Assembly: GCA_900539145.1 (NCBI GenBank)
Contig: UQAX01000007.1
Span: forward strand, 11,674-75,673
DNA from: an uncultured Blautia sp.
Lineage (GTDB): Bacteria; Bacillota; Clostridia; Lachnospirales; Lachnospiraceae
Reading direction: 5' to 3'
DNA length: 64,000 bases
The notes below the pieces were generated by a model. That model had not been told where the DNA came from. It did not search any database and worked only from the letters and a program-made list of their open reading frames with translations. Position 1 is the stretch's first letter, and every line of letters begins with the position of its first letter. Positions 17,493-25,266 of this stretch are shown here, piece after piece. Position numbers and translations under genes: made by a program.

Positions 17493-19738
17493 TGACAGAA
17501 AATACTTACAGAGCCAAGGCAAAAGAATTACTTGCTAACATGACTCTGCAGGAAAAAATCGGACAGTTAAATCAGAAGCTTTATGGATTTGGCATTTATG
17601 AGAGAAATGGTGATGAAATTTCTTTTAGTCAGGAATTTAAAGACGAAGTGGAGAAATACGGAGGTCTTGGAACTCTGTATGGTCTTTACCGAGCAGATCC
17701 TTGGTCTCAGAAAGATTATGAAAACGGTCTTTACGGCGAGAACGCCGTAAAGGCATATAATCAAATGCAGGAATATGTTCTGGAATATTCCAGACTGAAC
17801 ATTCCGGCATTGTTAAGCACAGAATGTCCTCACGGGCATCAGGCGCTTGACAGTTATCTTCTTCCTGTAAATCTGAATATGGGCGCTACCTTTCATCCGG
17901 AATTAATCCATTCTGCGTACAGTGTTTGCGGAAAGCAGCTTCGTCAGATGGGTGTGGATTTAGCGTTGATTTCCCTCCTTGATGTGGTAAGAGATCCACG
18001 ATGGGGACGCAGCGAAGAATGTTTTTCAGAAGATCCGTATCTTTGTTCAAGAATGGCGGAGCAGATTGTAAAAGCAGTTCAGGATGAAGGTGTGTCCGTA
18101 GTGGCAAAACACTTTGCGGCACAGGGAGAGTGTACCGGAGGAATTAACGCCAGCGCAGCCAGAATTGGAGAGCGTGAGCTTCGGGAAATCCACCTTCCGG
18201 CAATGAAAGCCTGTGCAGATGCGGGCGTTGACGGTGTTATGGCAGCGTACAACGAGATTGACGGTGTGTTCTGTCATGCAAACCATCACCTTTTGACTGA
18301 TATTTTAAGAGATGAAATGGGATTTGACGGTGTGGTAATGGCAGACGGCTGTGCTATTGACCAGTTAAATGTTGTGACAGGTGATTGTGTTCGCTCCGGA
18401 GCGGCAGCACTTCGTGCAGGTGTAGATATCGGACTTTGGGATGAAGCCTATGGACATCTGGATGAAGCTCTTGAAAAAGGATATATCACAGAAGAAGATA
18501 TTGACAGAGCAGTTCTTCGAGTATTAGAATTGAAAGTCAAAAGAGGTCTTTTTGAAAGTCCTCTTTTAGATGAAAACCAGAAACCGGAAGAGTATTCTTA
18601 TGAGAAATATCCTCAGGCTTTGCAAATTGCCAGAGAGTCTGTTGTCCTTCTGGAAAACAGAAATGATATCCTGCCTCTTTCAAAAGAGACACGGAAAATC
18701 GCAGTAATCGGACCAAATGCCGATGCGGTCTATAATCAGTTAGGAGATTACAGCCCTCAGGTGAAAAGAGAGAACTGCAGTACCGTATTAGACGGTGTGC
18801 GTTCTTACCTTGGGGACAAGGCAGTTTATGCCAGAGGCTGCGGTGTCTTTGACGGCACACAGGAAGAATTGGAGGAGGCTGTAAAACTTGCAGAGCAGTC
18901 CGATATTACGATTTTAGTATTGGGCGGTTCTTCCAGCCGTTTCGGAGAAGTTTCCTTTGATGCAAACGGAGCGGCTATTTCTGAACACGGTGTTTCCATG
19001 GACTGCGGAGAAGGCGTGGACACTGCGGAACTTTCCCTTCCTGCTGTACAGAGAGAACTGGCAGAGAAAATTTTTGCCACAGGTTCTAAGGTCATTACCG
19101 TAATTATCGGAGGAAGAGCTTATGCGCTGGACGAAGTGGCAGAGAAGTCAGATGCGGTTCTGTATGGATTTTATCCGGGTATGCAGGGCGGAAAAGCCAT
19201 TGGAGAAATTTTATTCGGGGAGGTAAATCCTTCGGGAAGACTTCCTGTATCTCTGCCAAGATGTACAGGTCAGCTTCCAGTGTATTACAACTATAAAAAT
19301 TCCTACCGAAGCATGCACTATTACAATATTCCGGATGGTGCAGCCTATACCTTTGGATATGGAAAGAGTTATACAAATTTTGAATATGAAGACATATCCT
19401 TTGGAAAGAAAGATGTAGCCATAGAGGAACTTCATAAGAACGGTATTCAGGTGGAAATGAGCATTAAAAATATTGGTGAGCAGGACGGCTATGCAGTGCC
19501 TCTTGTATACATTGCAGGAGAGCAGGGAAGTGTAGTGCGCCGTGCAAAAGAGTTAAAAGGCTTTCAAAAGATATGGCTGAAAAAGGGAGAAAGTAAAAAA
19601 GTCAGCATTTTCTTACCTTCTGAGGCATTTGCAGTTTGGAATTCTGAAATGAAATTTACCGTAGAGCCGGGCAGAGTACAAATCATTTTGGAAGAAATGG
19701 GACAGACTGTGGGAAGTGAAACATTAAATCTTTTTTAA
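17492..19738 (+). CDS. GH3 beta-glycosidase
   Basis: This 748-residue protein has the GH3 (alpha/beta)8 domain, the alpha/beta sandwich domain and a C-terminal fibronectin-III-like domain. Seen are RDPRWGRSEECFSEDP, VVAKHFAAQGE and the nucleophile block FDGVVMADGCA, where the usual SDW is replaced by ADG. The second domain starts with LENRNDILPL. No signal peptide is present, so it acts inside the cell. Family activities include beta-glucosidase, beta-xylosidase and beta-N-acetylglucosaminidase. In a mannoside operon it would trim non-mannose beta-linked residues (Glc from glucomannan or GlcNAc from glycans); which one is not visible. Its start overlaps the GH38 stop. Confidence 0.92.
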   Translation: MTENTYRAKAKELLANMTLQEKIGQLNQKLYGFGIYERNGDEISFSQEFKDEVEKYGGLGTLYGLYRADPWSQKDYENGLYGENAVKAYNQMQEYVLEYSRLNIPALLSTECPHGHQALDSYLLPVNLNMGATFHPELIHSAYSVCGKQLRQMGVDLALISLLDVVRDPRWGRSEECFSEDPYLCSRMAEQIVKAVQDEGVSVVAKHFAAQGECTGGINASAARIGERELREIHLPAMKACADAGVDGVMAAYNEIDGVFCHANHHLLTDILRDEMGFDGVVMADGCAIDQLNVVTGDCVRSGAAALRAGVDIGLWDEAYGHLDEALEKGYITEEDIDRAVLRVLELKVKRGLFESPLLDENQKPEEYSYEKYPQALQIARESVVLLENRNDILPLSKETRKIAVIGPNADAVYNQLGDYSPQVKRENCSTVLDGVRSYLGDKAVYARGCGVFDGTQEELEEAVKLAEQSDITILVLGGSSSRFGEVSFDANGAAISEHGVSMDCGEGVDTAELSLPAVQRELAEKIFATGSKVITVIIGGRAYALDEVAEKSDAVLYGFYPGMQGGKAIGEILFGEVNPSGRLPVSLPRCTGQLPVYYNYKNSYRSMHYYNIPDGAAYTFGYGKSYTNFEYEDISFGKKDVAIEELHKNGIQVEMSIKNIGEQDGYAVPLVYIAGEQGSVVRRAKELKGFQKIWLKKGESKKVSIFLPSEAFAVWNSEMKFTVEPGRVQIILEEMGQTVGSETLNLF

Positions 19739-19751
19739 GGAGAAAAGAGAA

Positions 19752-21482
19752 ATGGATATTAGAGAAAACTATAATTTTTGGTGTACATCCCCTTACTTTG
19801 ATGAGGACACAAAAGCGGAATTAAAAAGTATTTCCGACAATGAGGAAGAAATCGAAGAAAGATTTTATAAAAATCTGGAATTTGGAACAGGTGGTCTTCG
19901 TGGTATTATCGGAGCAGGAACAAATAGAATGAACCGTTACACCGTAAGAAAGGCAACACAGGGACTGGCAAATTATATTCTGAAAGAAAATGCACAGGAA
20001 AAGGGAATTGCCATTGCTTACGACTCCAGAAACAAATCCACAGAGTTTGCATGGGAAACAGCTCTTTGCATGGCTGCAAACGGTATCAAAGCATATATTT
20101 TCCCTGAACTTCGCCCAACACCAATGCTGTCCTTTGCTTTAAGAGAGCTGGGTTGTACAGCGGGGGTAGTTGTTACAGCAAGTCACAATCCGGCTGAATA
20201 CAACGGATATAAAGTATACTGGGAAGACGGCGCTCAGATTACAGCGCCTCGTGACAAAGATATTATTGCAGAAGTAAATGCCATTGAGTCTTATGACGAA
20301 GTGAAAACCATGAGCCGTGAAGACGCCATGGAAGCAGGACTTTGTGAAATCATCGGTTCTGATATGGACGACCGTTATATTGAAGCGCTGAAAAAATTGG
20401 TACTGCGTCCGGATGCAATCAAACGTCAGGCAGACAAGATTAAAATTGTATACACTCCTTTACACGGAACAGGGAACATTCCTGTACGCCGTATTTTAAA
20501 AGAGCTGGGATTTGAAAATGTGTATGTGGTAAAAGAACAGGAACTTCCTGACGGAAACTTCCCAACAGTTCCTTATCCAAATCCGGAAGACAAGAAAGCT
20601 TTTGCATTAGCATTGGAACTTGCAAAAGAGAAGGACGCAGATTTAATTCTGGCTACTGACCCGGATGCTGACCGTTTAGGTATCTACGCAAAAGACCCGT
20701 CAGACGGAGAATACAAGAGCTTTACAGGAAATATGTCCGGAATGCTTATTCTGGAATACCTTCTTTCTCAGAAAAAAGAGCTGGGTATTCTGCCTAAAAA
20801 CGGAGCAGTAGTTACTACTATCGTATCCGGAAAAATGGCAAAGAGAATTGCAGAAGCTTATAATGTAAAACTTATCGAAACTCTTACAGGATTTAAGTAT
20901 ATCGGTGAGCAGATTAAATTCTTTGAGCAGGATCATTCCAATGAATTCCTGTTCGGATATGAAGAAAGTTACGGCTGTCTGGAAGGTACTCATGCCAGAG
21001 ATAAAGATGCTGTTGTAGCTGTTATGGCTTTATGTGAAGCAGCAGCTTACTATATGGACAAAGGCATTACTCTTTGTGAGCAGATGAACAACCTCTTTGA
21101 AACTTACGGTTTCTATAAAGAAGATTTATGCACAATTACCTTAAAAGGTCAGAACGGAGCAAAACAGATTGCTGCTATTATGGAAAAAATCCGTAAAGAA
21201 GTTCCGGCGCAGCTGGGCGGTTCTGAGGTTCTGGCATTACGTGACTATGAGCTGGGTATTGTAAAAAATCCAAAAACAGGAGAAGAAAAAGGCACAGGAC
21301 TTCCAAAATCCAATGTACTGTACTTTGAGCTGGAAAATGACGCATGGTGCTGTGTGCGCCCGTCAGGAACAGAGCCGAAGATTAAATTCTATGTAGGCGT
21401 AAGAGGAACAGACAGCGAAGATGCGGAAGCAAAAATGAATACATTGATGTGCGGAGTCAGAGCACTGGCAGAGGAGGAATAA
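19752..21482 (+). CDS. Phosphoglucomutase/phosphomannomutase
   Basis: This enzyme interconverts hexose-1-phosphate and hexose-6-phosphate. It is 576 residues, the length of the PgcA-like group in Firmicutes. Motifs are the phosphoserine loop TASHNPAEYNGYKVYW, the metal loop ATDPDADRLGIY, the sugar-specificity loop GYEESYG and the phosphate-binding RPSGTEPKIKFYV. In this operon it would convert the mannose-1-phosphate released by the GH130 phosphorylase into mannose-6-phosphate for the next enzyme. The start follows AAGGAGAAAAG, 13 bases after the GH3 gene. Confidence 0.94.
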   Translation: MDIRENYNFWCTSPYFDEDTKAELKSISDNEEEIEERFYKNLEFGTGGLRGIIGAGTNRMNRYTVRKATQGLANYILKENAQEKGIAIAYDSRNKSTEFAWETALCMAANGIKAYIFPELRPTPMLSFALRELGCTAGVVVTASHNPAEYNGYKVYWEDGAQITAPRDKDIIAEVNAIESYDEVKTMSREDAMEAGLCEIIGSDMDDRYIEALKKLVLRPDAIKRQADKIKIVYTPLHGTGNIPVRRILKELGFENVYVVKEQELPDGNFPTVPYPNPEDKKAFALALELAKEKDADLILATDPDADRLGIYAKDPSDGEYKSFTGNMSGMLILEYLLSQKKELGILPKNGAVVTTIVSGKMAKRIAEAYNVKLIETLTGFKYIGEQIKFFEQDHSNEFLFGYEESYGCLEGTHARDKDAVVAVMALCEAAAYYMDKGITLCEQMNNLFETYGFYKEDLCTITLKGQNGAKQIAAIMEKIRKEVPAQLGGSEVLALRDYELGIVKNPKTGEEKGTGLPKSNVLYFELENDAWCCVRPSGTEPKIKFYVGVRGTDSEDAEAKMNTLMCGVRALAEEE

Positions 21483-21485
21483 GAA

Positions 21486-22430
21486 ATGGCATTATTAAAA
21501 TTACGTCCAAGCTATAAGGATTATTTGTGGGGCGGACATCGTCTGGTAGAGAAATACAACAAAGAATTTGATGGTGATATTCTGGCAGAAAGCTGGGAAC
21601 TTTCCTGCCATCCGGACGGACCTTCTTATGTTGTAAATGGTTCTTATGCAGGCAAAACATTGCAGGAATACATTGACTTAGAAGGAAAAAAAGTACTGGG
21701 AAATAACTGTCAGAAATTTGAAGAATTTCCTATTCTGGCTAAATTTATTGATGCGAAGGATAATCTTTCCATTCAGGTACATCCTGATAATGAATACGCT
21801 CTGAAAAATGAAGGTCAGTATGGAAAGACAGAAATGTGGTACATTATGGATTGTGAAGAAGGTGCTTTCCTTTATTACGGATTTAAAAAAGAAGTCAGCA
21901 AAGAAGAATTCGAAGAAAGAATTAAAACAGATACTTTGCTGGAGGTTTTAAATGCTGTTCCGGTACACAAGGGTGACGTGCTGTTTATTGAAGCAGGAAC
22001 CATCCATGCAATCGGAAAAGGAATTGTTATTGCGGAAATTCAGCAGAACTCCAATGTAACTTACAGAGTATATGACTTTGGACGTGTGGGAAAAGACGGA
22101 AAGAAGAGAGAGTTACACATTGATAAAGCAGTGGAAGTAACCAACCGCGTTCCGATTTCTAGAAAAAATACTTGTTATCCTCATGTTGCAAGCTGTGACT
22201 ATTTCACAGTAGACTGTCTGAACATGGACGGAAAACTAATAAGTAACGTAAAAGGTTCTGTGAATGAAGACTCTTTCGTAAGTATTTTAATTATGGAAGG
22301 GGAAGGCACAATCTCCTGCGGAGGAGAAACTATTCCTTACAGAAAGGGAGACAGCTTCTTTATGTCAGCAGGAAGCGGTGAATATGAAATCAGCGGCGAA
22401 TGTGAAGCGTTAATTACAACAGTGGGATAA
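21486..22430 (+). CDS. manA: Class I mannose-6-phosphate isomerase
   Basis: This enzyme converts mannose-6-phosphate to fructose-6-phosphate. The 314-residue cupin has the class I zinc site: SIQVHPDNEYA with KTEMWYIMD (about residues 96-125), then VHKGDVLFIEAGTIHAIGKG and the catalytic-region QNSNVTYRVYDFGR. It starts 3 bases after the mutase stop with GAGGAGG overlapping the end of that gene. It is the last enzyme of the operon and links mannoside breakdown to glycolysis. A strong terminator follows. Confidence 0.95.
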   Translation: MALLKLRPSYKDYLWGGHRLVEKYNKEFDGDILAESWELSCHPDGPSYVVNGSYAGKTLQEYIDLEGKKVLGNNCQKFEEFPILAKFIDAKDNLSIQVHPDNEYALKNEGQYGKTEMWYIMDCEEGAFLYYGFKKEVSKEEFEERIKTDTLLEVLNAVPVHKGDVLFIEAGTIHAIGKGIVIAEIQQNSNVTYRVYDFGRVGKDGKKRELHIDKAVEVTNRVPISRKNTCYPHVASCDYFTVDCLNMDGKLISNVKGSVNEDSFVSILIMEGEGTISCGGETIPYRKGDSFFMSAGSGEYEISGECEALITTVG

Positions 22431-22440
22431 AAATACAACG

Positions 22441-22474
22441 AAAAATGCAACGTAAATTTTTACGTTGCATTTTT
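22441..22474 (+). terminator. Terminator of the mannoside operon
   Basis: AATGCAACGTAAA pairs with TTTACGTTGCATT and ends in a T-run. The stem is symmetric with flanking A- and T-runs, so it could work in both directions. Confidence 0.9.
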
Positions 22475-22624
22475 GCGTTGATATGATACGTGTTTTTAGA
22501 ATGAATTATGTAGAAAGCATTATAACGTGACGGAGGATGAAGGAAAAATTATAAATGTTATCAGCAAAGTCATAAATACGTTATGTTGCACATTCTATAA
22601 AACTGCTATTTTAATGTATTTAAA

Positions 22625-22653
22625 TTGAAATAGCAATGAAATAGTAGTATAAT
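22625..22653 (+). promoter_or_regulatory. Promoter of the toxin-antitoxin pair
   Basis: TTGAAA and TATAAT are spaced by exactly 17 bases, 27 bases upstream of the antitoxin start. The rest of the 250-base gap back to manA holds the manA terminator and no other recognisable element. Confidence 0.75.
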
Positions 22654-22679
22654 AAAATAAAAAATGGAGGGATACTAAG

Positions 22680-22973
22680 ATGGCAAGTACAATACAAGTT
22701 CGTGTTGATGATGATTTAAAAATGAAATCAGACCAGCTTTTTAGAGAACTGGGAACAGATACTACTTCAGCAATAAGAATGTTTTTAACTCAGGCTGTGG
22801 CAAATGATGGTTTTCCATTTGAAATCAAAAAAACAGTGAGAAAACCTTATGTTGCAATGTCAGAAACAGAAATCTTAGAAAAACTGGAAAAATCCAGAAA
22901 ATCTGCAGAACAGGGAAATTATAAATCTGCTGACTCTGTTATTATGGATATGAGGGAAAAGTATGGATTATAG
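22680..22973 (+). CDS. RelB/DinJ-family antitoxin
   Basis: This 97-residue protein has an N-terminal ribbon-helix-helix of the RelB/DinJ type (STIQVRVDDDLKMKSDQLF, then DTTSAIRMFLTQAV), which forms the DNA-binding dimer. Its charged C-terminal half (about residues 55-97) should wrap the toxin. It is expected to neutralise the downstream RelE-type toxin and repress its own promoter. The coding end overlaps the toxin start by 11 bases. It starts after GGAGGG. Confidence 0.9.
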   Translation: MASTIQVRVDDDLKMKSDQLFRELGTDTTSAIRMFLTQAVANDGFPFEIKKTVRKPYVAMSETEILEKLEKSRKSAEQGNYKSADSVIMDMREKYGL

Positions 22974-23277
22974 CATTGTAGTGACAAACGATGCAGAAGA
23001 TGATTTAAATAGAGTTATTCAATATTTGTTGTTTGAGAAGAAAAGTAAACAAGCAGCAAAAGATGTTCTTGATGACTTTGAAAAAACAAAAGAAAAATTA
23101 AAAAATGTTGCGGGAAGTTTAAAGTTATGTGATAATCCCAGACTTAAAATATTGGGATATCATAGAATTAATTTTTTGAAACACCGATATTTTATACTAT
23201 ATCGGATTGAGTCAAACCTTGTATTCATAGATAATATTTTCCATGAACTTCAGGACTATGAAAATAAAATGATATAG
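22963..23277 (+). CDS. RelE/ParE-superfamily toxin
   Basis: This 104-residue toxin of the RelE/ParE fold begins YSIVVTNDAEDDLNRVIQYL and continues to NPRLKILGYHRINFLKHRYF and ILYRIESNLVFIDNIFH. This beta-strand pattern with the C-terminal RIxxN..FIDxIFH block is typical of YafQ/RelE-like mRNA interferases. The alternative is a ParE-like gyrase inhibitor, which cannot be excluded. It is translationally coupled to the antitoxin gene and followed by a terminator, so the pair is a self-contained module. Confidence 0.88.
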   Translation: MDYSIVVTNDAEDDLNRVIQYLLFEKKSKQAAKDVLDDFEKTKEKLKNVAGSLKLCDNPRLKILGYHRINFLKHRYFILYRIESNLVFIDNIFHELQDYENKMI

Positions 23278-23285
23278 AAACAAGA

Positions 23286-23322
23286 AGCAGGTGTAGTTTT
23301 TATGAGCATCACCTGCTTTTTT
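23286..23322 (+). terminator. Terminator after the toxin gene
   Basis: AGCAGGTG pairs with CACCTGCT, then TTTTT. Confidence 0.88.
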
Positions 23323-23347
23323 CAATTCCTTTCATTAGATAAAACAT

Positions 23348-23375
23348 TTGTTTTTCTTTAAAATAATGGTAAAAT
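23348..23375 (+). promoter_or_regulatory. Promoter of the c-di-GMP gene cluster
   Basis: TTGTTT and TAAAAT are spaced by 16 bases, about 35 bases upstream of the first GGDEF gene. Confidence 0.55.
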
Positions 23376-23410
23376 ATAAATAAACATTTCATTAAGTAAG
23401 GGAGAAACCT

Positions 23411-25264
23411 ATGAAAAGTAGAGAAAAGAGAAAATATTTTTTTATTCTAAGCTTTTTAGCGGTGGCGGTAATTTTTATCAGCTGGACTTTATTTAAGTTT
23501 TACACATTGACACATCGGCACATATACAACATGCAGATTGAAGAAATGAAAAATCTTTCTATGCAGGGATGTGCAGTTGTGGAGAAGAAGTTAGAAGGTC
23601 TTGTAAACCTTTTATATGGTCTGACAGAAAGTATTGAGGAAAACGATATTACCGGTGATGAGAATATAAACCATCTTCGTGATTTTCTGGATAAGCACGA
23701 TGTAGGTTTTCAAAGGATGGGAATTGCGGATGCTGAGGGAAATGCCCTGATTACAAACGGAGAAATGCTTCAAATTGATGACAGAGAGTATTTTCAAACC
23801 TGTATGAATGAGAAACACGGAGCAACAGAAATACGATATTCAGATATGGTAGATAAGCAGATTTGTGTTGTGGCAGTTCCCATTTTAGATGATAGGGGAG
23901 AGGCAGCAGGTGTTCTTTATGGAATAAGCGAACTGGACTTTTTCGAGATTTATAGTAATACGGTTTTGGAGGGTAAAAACACATATATACAGGTGATTGA
24001 TTTAGACGGAAATTATATCAGAAAAAAGGAGTCTAATCTGATTGGAAAAAAAGATAATATTTTTGATGGTATTAACAGCATGGAAAGCCAGATAAGCGCC
24101 GAGGAAATTCGTGAGAAAATTCAAAACGAGGAGCAGATATATACGGAAGTTACAGATGGGAAATCAAAAGAAATTGTGTATTTTACACCTTTAAAATTAA
24201 ACAGCTGGTGTGTGGTCAGCGCTATTGATTTTTCGGAAATTACAAAGTCAGTGGATTATATGCTGAACCATAACACCTATATTATGATACTGAGGATTAT
24301 TCTGGCTGTATCGCTTCTGTTTTTGGTGATTTTATATTACTCTAAGCTTGAAAGAAAACAGGTGAAAGAATTTAACGAGAAATTATTGCTGGATGAAAAA
24401 GTTATGTTAATAGCGGCGGAAAAATCCGGTTTAGTAATTATGAATTACGCAATAGAGTCAAAGGAGCTTCGATTTATCAACAGAAAATTAGGGGATATGG
24501 AGCTTCCAAAGCAGGCAAATAACCTGACGGAGGTGTTTGCGAGATACTGTCCGGAAAATCCGGAGCTTTCTTCACAGCTGGAAAAGATTTTTAAAAGTAT
24601 GCAGAAGGATAAAGGGAAAAGAGATTTCTTAGTATCTTTTCTGAAAGACGGAAAGATGACATATCTTAAAATTCAGCTTGTAACGCCAATAGACGAGAAA
24701 GGAAATATTCGTCAGTGTATCGGTATGATGGAGGATTATACAGAAAAGCAAAAAATCAGAGAAAAGGCGGACAAAGACCCTCTGACCGGATTATATAACA
24801 GAAACAGCAGCAGGGAAAGAATTGAAGCTCTTAGAAAGACTTTTGGGGAAGGACCGGACATGGTTCATGCTTATGTAATCTTGGATATTGACAATTTTAA
24901 AGTTTTAAATGATACGTTGGGACATCAGACAGGAGATAAAGCGCTTCAGGATATAGCAGAGATTTTACTTCGACATTTTCGCAGTTACGATATTGTGGGA
25001 CGCTTGGGCGGAGACGAATTTATTGTATTTTTGAAAAATATTCCAAGAGAAGCGGTCAGCCGTAATATTTCCAGTCTTTTGAAAAAACTGGACAGAACGT
25101 ATGAAAAAGACGGGAAAACAGTACAGATTACCGCATCTGCGGGGATTACGTTGGTTTCTGATACAAATATAGAATTTCATGAAATGTATCGCAGAGCGGA
25201 CGAGGCACTTTATCAGGTAAAAAAAGAAAGAAAAAATGGTTTTAAAATATACGAAGAGGAATAA
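23411..25264 (+). CDS. Membrane diguanylate cyclase with extracytoplasmic Cache sensor
   Basis: This 617-residue protein makes c-di-GMP from two GTP. One transmembrane helix lies at about residues 10-32. A double-Cache-like extracellular sensor follows to about residue 275 (IADAEGNALITNGEML, IDDREYFQTCMNEKHG). A second helix lies at about 285-312, then a PAS-like linker and a C-terminal GGDEF domain (about 455-615). The active motif is intact (RLGGDEF near residue 534), with DIDNFKVLNDTLGH for metal and base binding. RSYD lies five residues before GGDEF and forms the inhibitory I-site. It should therefore be an active, product-inhibited cyclase responding to an external small molecule. The next gene starts 2 bases downstream. 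Confidence 0.93.
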   Translation: MKSREKRKYFFILSFLAVAVIFISWTLFKFYTLTHRHIYNMQIEEMKNLSMQGCAVVEKKLEGLVNLLYGLTESIEENDITGDENINHLRDFLDKHDVGFQRMGIADAEGNALITNGEMLQIDDREYFQTCMNEKHGATEIRYSDMVDKQICVVAVPILDDRGEAAGVLYGISELDFFEIYSNTVLEGKNTYIQVIDLDGNYIRKKESNLIGKKDNIFDGINSMESQISAEEIREKIQNEEQIYTEVTDGKSKEIVYFTPLKLNSWCVVSAIDFSEITKSVDYMLNHNTYIMILRIILAVSLLFLVILYYSKLERKQVKEFNEKLLLDEKVMLIAAEKSGLVIMNYAIESKELRFINRKLGDMELPKQANNLTEVFARYCPENPELSSQLEKIFKSMQKDKGKRDFLVSFLKDGKMTYLKIQLVTPIDEKGNIRQCIGMMEDYTEKQKIREKADKDPLTGLYNRNSSRERIEALRKTFGEGPDMVHAYVILDIDNFKVLNDTLGHQTGDKALQDIAEILLRHFRSYDIVGRLGGDEFIVFLKNIPREAVSRNISSLLKKLDRTYEKDGKTVQITASAGITLVSDTNIEFHEMYRRADEALYQVKKERKNGFKIYEEE

Positions 25265-25266
25265 AA

